From Chloroflexota bacterium (GTDB lineage: Bacteria; Chloroflexota; Dehalococcoidia; Lucifugimonadales; Australimonadaceae): a stretch of DNA of 5,263 nt. The translations under genes were made by a program, and so were the position numbers. Location: assembly GCA_022574265.1 (NCBI GenBank), contig JACZSI010000126.1, forward strand, positions 1 through 5,263, given 5' to 3'. Below, piece after piece: positions 1 through 5,263 of the stretch (position 1 is the stretch's first letter; every line of letters begins with the position of its first letter). The notes under the pieces were generated by a model, which was not told the DNA's origin, did no database searches, and worked only from the letters and a program-made list of their open reading frames with translations.

Positions 1-425
1 CGCCGCTCACGCTCTTCGCGCAGCCCGAGGGCCACGTGCACGCGCCGAACGTGCTGGCGATGTGCGTGGGCCCCGACGAAGGGTTCCACCTGCGCTTCTC
101 CTCGAAGGTCCCGGACGCGGGCATGCTGATCGAGCCCGAGCACATGGAGTTCCACTACCGCACGTCGTTCGCCGGGCGCGAGATACCCGAGGCGTACCAG
201 CGCCTGCTGGAGGACGCGCTGGCGGGGGACGCGAGCCTCTTCATCCGCGGCGACCAGATCACGCACGCATGGAGCATCGTGGACCCGCTGCTCAAGCGCC
301 TGGCCGACCCGGCCTCGCCCAAGCCCGAAAGGTACGCGGCCGGGAGCTGGGGCCCCGCGGCAGCCGACGCGCTGCTCGCGCGGGACGGCTTCGCATGGGA
401 CAGCCTGTGCGGCCACGATGACTAG
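1..425 (+). CDS. zwf: Glucose-6-phosphate dehydrogenase, C-terminal part (5' end outside window)
   Basis: This is the last 140 residues of glucose-6-phosphate 1-dehydrogenase, the cytoplasmic enzyme that oxidises glucose 6-phosphate to 6-phosphogluconolactone and reduces NADP+ at the entry of the oxidative pentose phosphate pathway. The reading frame is open from position 3, with no start needed inside the window, and ends at TAG 423-425. Seen in the sequence: the 'PNVLAM...PDEGFHLRFSSKVP' strand region, then 'EAYQRLLEDALAGDASLFIRGDQ' with a following 'AWSIVDPLL', and the terminal 'YAAGSWGPAAADALLARDGFAWD'. These are the order and spelling typical of the family's C-terminal domain. Full-length enzymes are about 490-510 residues, so roughly 360 residues, including the nucleotide-binding domain and active site, lie upstream of the window. 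A GTG at 36 opens a shorter frame but is internal. nnrE follows 6 bp after the stop in the same frame, which suggests co-transcription. The identification is firm; activity cannot be judged from the tail alone. Confidence 0.93.
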   Translation, partial: PLTLFAQPEGHVHAPNVLAMCVGPDEGFHLRFSSKVPDAGMLIEPEHMEFHYRTSFAGREIPEAYQRLLEDALAGDASLFIRGDQITHAWSIVDPLLKRLADPASPKPERYAAGSWGPAAADALLARDGFAWDSLCGHDD

Positions 426-431
426 CTCGGC

Positions 432-1160
432 GTGACCGATACCACCGTCCCGTACGTCACCGCCGACCAGATGCGGGAGGTCGACCGACTCGCCGTCGAC
501 GAGTTCGGCATCACGCTGTTCCAGATGATGGAGAACGCTGGCCGTGCGCTGGCGCGGCTGGCCCGCGGGCGGTCCCTGGCCGGGGACGCGCGCGGGAAGC
601 GCGTGCTCGTGCTGGCAGGCCCCGGCGGGAACGGCGGCGGCGGGCTGGTCTGCGCGCGGAACCTCCACAACTGGGGCGCGGACGTGCGCGTCCTCGTGAC
701 GGCGCCGCCCGAGCGGATGGGGGACGTGCCGCGCCACCAGTTACGGCTGCTGGATGCCATCGGTGTGCCCACCGCCGTGGCCACAGACGCGGCGCAGCTT
801 CCGGAGGCCGACCTCATCGTCGACGCCCTGATCGGCTACAGCTTGCGCGGCGCTCCATCGGGAGCCACGGCCGCGCTGGTGCGGGCGGCGAACCAACACC
901 GCGCCCCGATCCTCGCGCTGGACGTGCCGACGGGCGTCGATGCGACCACCGGCGAGGTCGCCGGCGACGCCGTCCGCGCCGACGCGACGCTCACGCTCGC
1001 GCTGCCCAAGACGGGCTTGCGGACGGCGGCGGCGGAGGAGTACGTCGGCGAGCTCTACCTGGCCGACATCTCCATCCCGGCCGAGCTCTACGCGCGGCCG
1101 AGCCTGGGGCTCGACGTCGGGCCGCTGTTCGCGTCCGACGACATCATCAAGCTCGACTAG
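432..1160 (+). CDS. nnrE: NAD(P)H-hydrate epimerase, stand-alone YjeF N-terminal domain protein
   Basis: A 242-residue protein matching the YjeF N-terminal (NAXE/NnrE) Rossmann-like domain along its whole length. The family interconverts the R and S forms of hydrated NAD(P)H so that a dehydratase can restore the cofactor. Visible motifs are 'MENAGRA' (33-39), the glycine loop 'GPGGNGGGGL' (63-72), 'VDALIG' (130-135), 'DVPTGVD' (164-170) and 'ADATLTLALPKTGL' (183-196). By comparison with NAXE, the K+-binding positions would be N67, D131 and T167 (usually Ser), and D164 is kept. The glycine loop is unusual: the family's NNGGDG reads GNGGGG, losing the first Asn and the Asp. The C-terminal ADP/ATP-dependent dehydratase domain of bifunctional YjeF proteins is absent, so that enzyme must be encoded elsewhere. 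The start is GTG at 432, with no clear Shine-Dalgarno sequence, six bases after the zwf stop, so translation is probably coupled. ATG at 471 is an alternative start. The end overlaps the MFS gene by 14 bp, tail to tail. The fold call is firm; enzymatic activity is likely. Confidence 0.88.
   Translation: MTDTTVPYVTADQMREVDRLAVDEFGITLFQMMENAGRALARLARGRSLAGDARGKRVLVLAGPGGNGGGGLVCARNLHNWGADVRVLVTAPPERMGDVPRHQLRLLDAIGVPTAVATDAAQLPEADLIVDALIGYSLRGAPSGATAALVRAANQHRAPILALDVPTGVDATTGEVAGDAVRADATLTLALPKTGLRTAAAEEYVGELYLADISIPAELYARPSLGLDVGPLFASDDIIKLD
1099..1113. repeat. Short perfect inverted repeat (6-bp stem, 3-base loop)
   Basis: CGAGCC and GGCTCG flank a TGG loop. It lies inside the 3' end of nnrE and 34 bases past the MFS stop codon on the other strand. 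There is no T-run on either side, so it is not a convincing intrinsic terminator, but it is the only compact hairpin I see where the minus-strand operon would be expected to end. Confidence 0.3.
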
Positions 1161-2604
1161 GGCGCCCTGGCAAGAAGAGCGCGGGGACGATCGCCACGAG
1201 GCTGAGCGCCGCGCCCGCCCGGAAGAACGCCGAGAAGACGTCGAGCGCCGCTCCCGTCACTCCGGCCTCGTACGCCGACAGAGCCTCGGCGCTGCCCCCG
1301 AGCGGGAAGGCGAAGTCGGTCGTCAGCAGCTGGAAGTAGCCCATCCCCCATGCCGACAGCGCCGCCAGGCCGAGCGTCATGCCGAGCATCCTGGCCACCG
1401 TGATCCATGCGGCCGCCGTCCCCCGGTACGCGTCCCCTGCTACATCAACCGCGGAGACGACGAGCGGTGCGATGACGAGCCCGAACCCGAGCCCGCCCGT
1501 CACCAGGTGCAGCGTGAGCGCTGGGTCTCGTATCGAGACGTCCCACGTGCTCATGAGCAGCAGCCCGGCCGCGCCGATCGCGAGCCCGGCGAGCGTCGGT
1601 ATCCGTGGGCCCAGCCAGCGCGCCGCGTAGCCTCCGGCGATCGCGCCGACCGGGATCGCGCCCGTGAACCGCATCAGCCGCAGGCCGCCCTCCAGCGGGC
1701 TCTCGCCCAGGACCGTGTCGGTCATCAGCGGCACGGTGACGAGCGCCATGATGAGCGCGCCGCCCACGAGGAGCTGCGCCGACATCGCGGCCGCGAACCG
1801 GCGGGACAGGAACAGCGCGCGGCTGATCACCGGCTCGAGGGCCCCTCGCTCGACGCGCGCCAGGAGCAGGAACGCGACGATCCCGGCGGCCCCAAGCGCG
1901 TACGGCAGCACGGAGCCGCCCTGGAAGAACGAGCGCTGCGAGAGCGCCAGCGTGACGAGCGCGAGGCCGGCGGCGAGCAGCACGCCGCCGCGGACATCGA
2001 GCCGTCCGCCCGCGGCCCGGACGACCGGCACGGCGGCCACGGCGCCCAGCAGGACGACGACGACCGGGAGGTTGGTCCAGAAGATCCACCGCCACCCGAG
2101 CAGGTGGATGATGGTGCCGCCGTAGAGCGGCCCGAGGACGGCTCCCATCTCGGCCGCCGCGCCCACGATGCCGAACACGATGGGCCGCCGCGCCGCGGGG
2201 AAGCGCTCGCTGGCCAGCGCGATCGCCGCCGGGATGAGCGCGCCGCCGCCGACGGCCTGGACGACCCGCGCGCCGATCAGCCAGCCCAGCGACGGTGCTA
2301 GGGCGACGAGCGCGGACCCGGCGCCGAAGACGAGCGTCGCTCCGATGTACAGGCGACGGTAGCCGTAGACGTCCCCGGCGCGCCCGAGCAGCGGCATGGC
2401 CACGGTGAAGCCGAGGAGATATGCCGTGACGATCCAGGCCAGGTCGTCGAGGCGGTCGACGGTGATGCCGAGGTCGAGCATGATCTCGGGCAACGCGGTC
2501 ACGACGGATGTTTGGTCGAGCGAGGCGAGGAACACGCCGGCGCAGACGGTCACGAGGACCGCGTTGGGCGATGACACGCTGATGGCCAATCGCGGCATGC
2601 GCAT
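1147..2604 (-). CDS. MFS transporter, 14-helix type, resembling mycobacterial Rv1410 (P55)
   Basis: A 485-residue, very hydrophobic inner-membrane protein of the major facilitator superfamily, the last gene of the minus-strand block. Motifs seen: 'LDQTSVVTALPEI' in the first helix (D30), 'WIVTAYLLGF' (57-66), the cytoplasmic motif A 'GRAGDVYGYRR' (74-84), motif B 'RVVQAVGGG' (113-121) and motif C 'GAAAEMGAVLGPLYGG' (148-163). Generic annotation would call it an EmrB/QacA-like drug efflux pump. However, from memory several stretches run closely with Rv1410: 'AMPLLGRAxD', 'GAAxExGxVLGPLYG', 'GLGxGLVIxPL', and 'VARMxGMxxGxAALSAWG' near 403-420. D30, E152 and R405 line up with charged residues I recall as important in Rv1410, which moves triacylglycerol outward with the lipoprotein LprG. 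The upstream neighbour here is an LprG-like lipoprotein, 9 bp away. A periplasmic segment with few charges (about 424-450) precedes the last helix. The ATG at 2604 has no strong ribosome site, so translation is likely coupled to the lipoprotein gene. The gene ends in tandem TGA codons when read with the next in-frame triplet (1144-1149). MFS is certain; the lipid-export role is inferred. Confidence 0.9.
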   Translation of the reverse strand: MRMPRLAISVSSPNAVLVTVCAGVFLASLDQTSVVTALPEIMLDLGITVDRLDDLAWIVTAYLLGFTVAMPLLGRAGDVYGYRRLYIGATLVFGAGSALVALAPSLGWLIGARVVQAVGGGALIPAAIALASERFPAARRPIVFGIVGAAAEMGAVLGPLYGGTIIHLLGWRWIFWTNLPVVVVLLGAVAAVPVVRAAGGRLDVRGGVLLAAGLALVTLALSQRSFFQGGSVLPYALGAAGIVAFLLLARVERGALEPVISRALFLSRRFAAAMSAQLLVGGALIMALVTVPLMTDTVLGESPLEGGLRLMRFTGAIPVGAIAGGYAARWLGPRIPTLAGLAIGAAGLLLMSTWDVSIRDPALTLHLVTGGLGFGLVIAPLVVSAVDVAGDAYRGTAAAWITVARMLGMTLGLAALSAWGMGYFQLLTTDFAFPLGGSAEALSAYEAGVTGAALDVFSAFFRAGAALSLVAIVPALFLPGRPSRA

Positions 2605-2613
2605 GGGCGGATC

Positions 2614-3339
2614 CTATAGGGGCGGTTCGACGGTCACGGGAGCGTTGAAATCCCGGAGCGTCATCAGGCGGGTCATCTCAGGCGGGTCGCCCGCGATGAG
2701 CGCACCCACCATGCGCACGCTGCGCGGCAGCGCGTCCTCCACCCCGATCCAGACCTCGATGCGCAGCTCGGAGTCCTCGACCGCGCTCGGGACGAGGCCG
2801 GCGAACGCCCGCGCTGCGACGACGCCCGTCAGCAGGAACGTGCTCACGCCGTCTTTCCTGCCGCCGTCGGCGATCGCAAGACCGCTCGCCGCGGCGAGTG
2901 CGTCCGCGATGCTGTCGTGCATGCCGACGAAGTTGAACGGCAGCGTATCGGGGCCGGCTTCACGCCAGATGCGGCTGACCGGGTCGCGCAGGTACGTGTC
3001 GCGGCCGATCTGCACGATGCCCATCGAGAGGTTGATGCCCGCGGCTTCGAGCACCGTCAGGGCGGTCAGTTCGGCGCGGTCGGGGAAGAGCGCGTCGCCC
3101 TCGGCCGTCAGCAGCGTCAGGCCGCCGCCGAGGTCGGTGCCGCCGCCCTCGTGCGCGACTTCGAAGTGCACGGTCGAGAGCTCGCGGAGCGCGGCGACGG
3201 TGCGGTCGCGGAGCGCCTCGGCGGACGGCGGTGTTGGCGTTGGCGCGTCGCCCTGGCTGCCGCAGGCTGCGAGCAGCGCGAGGGCCACCGCGAGCACCGC
3301 GGCGGAGCGGTGGGGCTTGCCCAAGCCGAGGTCCGGCAT
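2614..3339 (-). CDS. LppX/LprG-like lipoprotein
   Basis: A 241-residue predicted exported lipoprotein. The N-terminus has basic residues (K8, H10, R11), a hydrophobic stretch (13-24) and a lipobox 'LAAC' at 23-26 followed by GSQGD. This predicts cleavage before C26 and lipid anchoring on the outer face of the membrane, followed by a Pro/Thr-rich linker (33-38). The mature part, with 'ALRELSTVHFEVAHEG' (50-65), an internal 'IVQIGRDTYLRDPVSRIW' (108-125), 'STFLLTGVV' (166-174), 'LRIEVWIGVEDALPRSVRMVG' spread over 192-212, and the ending 'MTLRDFNAPVTVEPPL' (226-241), matches the layout of the LppX_LprAFG family. In that family a half-barrel fold holds an acylated lipid in a hydrophobic pocket, and the C-terminal strand resembles that of LprG. 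It sits immediately before the MFS gene (9 bp) and 16 bp after the slipin stop. The ATG at 3339 has no obvious ribosome site, but later starts would cut into the signal peptide. The lipoprotein is firm; family membership is likely; cargo is unknown. Confidence 0.82.
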   Translation of the reverse strand: MPDLGLGKPHRSAAVLAVALALLAACGSQGDAPTPTPPSAEALRDRTVAALRELSTVHFEVAHEGGGTDLGGGLTLLTAEGDALFPDRAELTALTVLEAAGINLSMGIVQIGRDTYLRDPVSRIWREAGPDTLPFNFVGMHDSIADALAAASGLAIADGGRKDGVSTFLLTGVVAARAFAGLVPSAVEDSELRIEVWIGVEDALPRSVRMVGALIAGDPPEMTRLMTLRDFNAPVTVEPPL

Positions 3340-3355
3340 CCGGGCGCTGGCCGGG

Positions 3356-4228
3356 CTAGCTGCCCGCCTTCTCGTCGCTCTCTCCGTAGCCTGCCTGCCG
3401 CATGAAGGACTGGAGCATCGACGTGAACTCCATCGGGAAGATGAACTTGGTCGACGCGCCGGCCCCGAGCTCCTTGAGGGTGTCGAAGTACTGGAGGCTC
3501 ATGGTGCGCGGGTCCGCCACCATCGCGGCCTGGTTGATGCGCTCCATGCCCTCGCTGAAGCCCTGGGCACGCAGGATCTGGGCCTCCCGGTCGCCCTGCG
3601 CCTCGAGGATCGTGGCCTCCCTGTTGCCCGTGGCGCGCAGGACGGCCGCCTGCTTGTCGCCCTCAGCCACGTTGATCTGGGCGTCGCGCTGGCCCTCCGC
3701 CTCGGTGACGGCGGCCCGCCGGTTGCGCTCCGCGGAGAGCTGACGGTTCATGGCCTCCTGCACGTCGCGCGGCGGCTCGACCTCCTTGATCTCCACGCGG
3801 GTGACCTTGACGCCCCAGTTCGCCGTCACCTCGTCCAGCTTGAGCTGCATCTGCGCGTTGATCTGGTCGCGCTTGGAGAGCACGTCGTCCAGCGGCATCT
3901 CGCCGATGATCGCCCGCAGGCTGGTCATGGCCAGTGCCTGCGCCGCCAGGCCGAAGTTCTCGATGTTGAGGATCGTGTCCTGCGGCCGGTCCTCCATGAT
4001 CCGCATGTAGACGAAGAAGTCGATGTCGATGGGCGCGTTGTCCTTGGTGATGTTGGTCTGCCGCGGGATGATCACCGGCACCTCGCGCATGTCCACGGTC
4101 TTTGAGCCGTTGTTGACGAAGGGCCAGAGCCACCGCACGCCGGGCAACCGGGTCTCCGTGTACTTCCCCCACCTGAACACGACGATACGCTCGTACTGCT
4201 TCACGACGTTGAGTCCCCAGTTGGCCAT
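3356..4228 (-). CDS. SPFH/band 7 domain protein (slipin/stomatin type) without an N-terminal membrane segment
   Basis: A 290-residue SPFH-family protein, a member of the stomatin/prohibitin/flotillin/HflK-C group that builds large oligomers on membranes and often partners with NfeD. Family signatures: 'QYERIVVFRWGKY' (11-23), 'LPGVRWLWPFVN' (28-39), 'VDMREVPVIIPRQTNITKDNAP' over 45-66, 'MTSLRAIIGEMPLDDVLSKRDQIN' over 101-124, and 'WGVKVTRVEIKEVEPP' (138-153). The region 156-230 is a charged Ala/Gln/Glu/Arg helix containing five exact 11-residue repeats. The C-terminal 'MSLQYFDTLKELGAGASTKFIFP' (243-265) is also typical. Unusually, there is no hydrophobic helix before the SPFH domain. The start is well fixed: AGGAGG lies 6 bases before the ATG, and the in-frame TAA of nfeD lies just upstream, so no longer form is possible. 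Membrane contact would have to come from the hydrophobic patch at 28-38 or from NfeD. It lies between nfeD (15 bp) and the lipoprotein gene (16 bp). The family call is firm; its exact role is not known. Confidence 0.93.
   Translation of the reverse strand: MANWGLNVVKQYERIVVFRWGKYTETRLPGVRWLWPFVNNGSKTVDMREVPVIIPRQTNITKDNAPIDIDFFVYMRIMEDRPQDTILNIENFGLAAQALAMTSLRAIIGEMPLDDVLSKRDQINAQMQLKLDEVTANWGVKVTRVEIKEVEPPRDVQEAMNRQLSAERNRRAAVTEAEGQRDAQINVAEGDKQAAVLRATGNREATILEAQGDREAQILRAQGFSEGMERINQAAMVADPRTMSLQYFDTLKELGAGASTKFIFPMEFTSMLQSFMRQAGYGESDEKAGS
3539..3703 (-). repeat. Five tandem 11-residue (33-bp) repeats in the slipin coiled-coil region
   Basis: Residues 176-230 divide into five units of eleven: EAEGQRDAQIN, VAEGDKQAAVL, RATGNREATIL, EAQGDREAQIL, RAQGFSEGMER. 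Glycine recurs at 179, 190, 201, 212 and 223, exactly 11 apart, and the first four units end mostly in I/V-L. This is a hendecad pattern, as expected for the long right-handed helix that forms the wall of SPFH cages. The DNA units are related but diverged, so it is a protein-level repeat rather than a recent tandem duplication. Confidence 0.85.
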
Positions 4229-4234
4229 GACTTT

Positions 4235-4240
4235 CCTCCT
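4235..4240 (-). promoter_or_regulatory. Strong ribosome binding site of the slipin gene
   Basis: On the minus strand the bases read AGGAGG, followed by a 6-base spacer (AAAGTC) and the ATG at 4228. It is the only consensus Shine-Dalgarno sequence among the gene starts in the window. It fits in the 15-bp gap after the nfeD stop and decides the slipin start. It may make the slipin the most heavily translated product of the operon. Confidence 0.85.
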
Positions 4241-4243
4241 CGC

Positions 4244-5263
4244 TTAGGTCTGCTCGCCGGGCCCGGCGGCGCGCTCCACCGTGAGCAGTGCGCCGTCCTG
4301 CGCCGCGACGATGATGTTGGTGCCGCGCTCGATGCGCTCCTCGTCCGCAGTCGCCGCGTTCCACGATTCTCCGCGGACGCGGACCGTCCCGCGGGGATTG
4401 AGCACCGCCGTGACGACGCCCCCGGCGCCGATGAACGGCAGCAGAGGCGCTCCTTCAAGCGGCTGGCTGCGACGGGATTGTACCATCGAGTACGTGAGGC
4501 CGCCGATGCCCAGCGCCAGGGCCGCGGAGACCGGCACGAGCGCCCACAGGCTCACGCGGAGGCTCGGCAGGACGGGCGACGGCGTTCCGAAGTGGGCGAA
4601 CAGCAGGACGCCGCCGAGGACGAAGCTGACGACGCCAAGCGCGCCGAGCACGCCGAAGCCATCGACGTTGGCCTCGGCGAAGATGAGCACGAACGCCAGG
4701 AGGAGCAGCGCGACCCCGGCCCAGTTCCCCGGCAGGTTGCCGAGCGCCATGAAGGCGAGTATCAGTGCGATGACGCCGGCGACGCCAGGGAAGATGAGGC
4801 CGGGGCTCCACATCTCCACGACCAGCCCCAGGCCGCCGACCGAGAGCAGCAGGAAGGCGATGTTCGGGTCGGCGATGAGCGCGAGGAGGCGGTCGAAGAA
4901 GCCCATCTCGACCTCGCGGATCGTCAGGCCCGCCGTATCGAGCGTGACGCTAACCTCGCCTGTGCCGGTCTCGACGAGCACCTCGCGGCCGTCCACCGCC
5001 TCGAGCAGCTCGGCCACGCTCGATACGACGAGGTCGATGATCCCCAGGTCGAGGGCTTCGTTCGCGGTGTAGGCCTTGGCCTCGAGCACCGTGGCTTCGA
5101 GCGGCTCGACCGCCCTGCCCCGCCGCTCCGCGATGGCGCGTATCTCGGCTGCCGTGTCCTCGAAGATCTTCTCTTTGAGCGTCTCCGGCAGCTCTTCGCC
5201 CTGCCCGCTGATGGGGCTCGCCGCGCCGATGTTCGTGCCGGGCGCCATCGCCGCGACGTGGCC
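4244..5263 (-). CDS. nfeD: NfeD-family membrane-bound serine protease, long form (5' end outside window)
   Basis: The last 339 residues of a long-form NfeD protein; residue numbers here count from the ATG at 5248. The frame stays open to the window edge as GHVAAM, and 'HVAAMAPGTNIGAA' is an internal motif of the ClpP-like domain, so that ATG is not the true start. The remaining protease part covers about 1-90. The catalytic Ser (in an SAG motif in the archaeal homologue PH1510) is off the window, and the partner Lys is probably K25 or K27 in 'LKEK'. The helix 'TANEALDLGIIDLV' (61-74) is typical of the family. Next come four or five membrane segments (about 128-147, 150-170, 176-192, 199-217, 232-255), then a soluble OB-fold NfeD domain (about 272-326, with 'GVVTAVLNPRGTVRVRGESW'). 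Homologues cleave hydrophobic parts of stomatin-like proteins, and such a protein is encoded 15 bp downstream. The gene ends with TAA at 4244-4246. The promoter of the whole operon should lie upstream, outside the window. The family call is firm. Confidence 0.92.
   Translation of the reverse strand, partial: GHVAAMAPGTNIGAASPISGQGEELPETLKEKIFEDTAAEIRAIAERRGRAVEPLEATVLEAKAYTANEALDLGIIDLVVSSVAELLEAVDGREVLVETGTGEVSVTLDTAGLTIREVEMGFFDRLLALIADPNIAFLLLSVGGLGLVVEMWSPGLIFPGVAGVIALILAFMALGNLPGNWAGVALLLLAFVLIFAEANVDGFGVLGALGVVSFVLGGVLLFAHFGTPSPVLPSLRVSLWALVPVSAALALGIGGLTYSMVQSRRSQPLEGAPLLPFIGAGGVVTAVLNPRGTVRVRGESWNAATADEERIERGTNIIVAAQDGALLTVERAAGPGEQT

Noticed and set aside
422..817. Minus-strand open frame opposite nnrE
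   Set aside because: It is a Ser/Arg/Pro-rich shadow of nnrE with no recognisable motif or ribosome site.
1099..1113. Hairpin as an intrinsic terminator of the minus-strand operon
   Set aside because: The stem is only 6 bp, there is no T-run after it on either strand, and it sits within nnrE coding sequence, so it is listed only as an inverted repeat.
940..2301. 453-codon plus-strand open frame opposite the transporter
   Set aside because: The translation is almost entirely Arg, Pro, Ala, Glu and Asp with low complexity, it overlaps nnrE in another frame, and it lies antisense to a well-supported MFS gene.
1147..2604. Transporter as a dedicated antibiotic resistance gene
   Set aside because: EmrB/QacA similarity is generic for 14-helix MFS proteins; the lipoprotein neighbour and Rv1410-like motifs point more to lipid export. 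Drug effects in such mutants can be indirect.
3343..3370. GGGC/GCCC inverted repeat around the slipin stop and lipoprotein start
   Set aside because: The stem is only four base pairs, a length expected by chance at this GC content; there is no T-run and no sign of an attenuator.
2396..4105. 569-codon open frame on the plus strand across the transporter, lipoprotein and slipin genes
   Set aside because: It lies antisense to three genes with clear family matches. Its translation is Arg/Ser/Pro-rich in one part and Leu/Val/His/Arg-rich in another with no domain, as expected from GC-rich DNA with few stops.

Overview
The window is a GC-rich, gene-dense stretch of bacterial chromosome. It has no rRNA, tRNA, CRISPR array, insertion sequence or phage gene. 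Codon use is uniformly GC-rich across all six genes, with no island of foreign composition. The gene types (a long-form NfeD paired with a slipin, an LppX/LprG-like lipoprotein beside a Rv1410/P55-like MFS transporter, a stand-alone NAD(P)H-hydrate epimerase) suggest a high-GC Chloroflexota or Actinomycetota member. That placement is an inference from gene content and is not certain.

Layout: two plus-strand genes occupy the left end. The C-terminal part of glucose-6-phosphate dehydrogenase (zwf, running in from the left edge to 425) is followed after 6 bp by a small NAD(P)H-hydrate epimerase gene (nnrE, 432-1160). The rest is a minus-strand block of four closely spaced genes read right to left: NfeD-type membrane serine protease (running in from the right edge to 4244), an SPFH/slipin protein (4228-3356), an LppX/LprG-like lipoprotein (3339-2614) and an MFS transporter (2604-1147). 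The gaps within this block are 15, 16 and 9 bp, so it is very probably one transcript whose promoter lies beyond the right edge. The two groups converge and overlap tail to tail by 14 bp (1147-1160). No stretch over 20 bp lacks a gene.

How the genes fit together: zwf makes NADPH, and NnrE repairs damaged (hydrated) NAD(P)H, so the left pair is a plausible NADPH supply and repair unit. In the minus-strand block, NfeD plus SPFH is a widespread membrane-organisation/quality-control pair. The lipoprotein plus MFS transporter resembles the mycobacterial LprG-Rv1410 (P55) lipid export pair in order, close spacing and sequence motifs. The most interesting feature of the window is that these two modules appear to be fused into a single operon, which suggests lipid extraction or export tied to a membrane scaffold. 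The slipin lacks the usual N-terminal membrane segment and carries a very regular five-copy 11-residue repeat.
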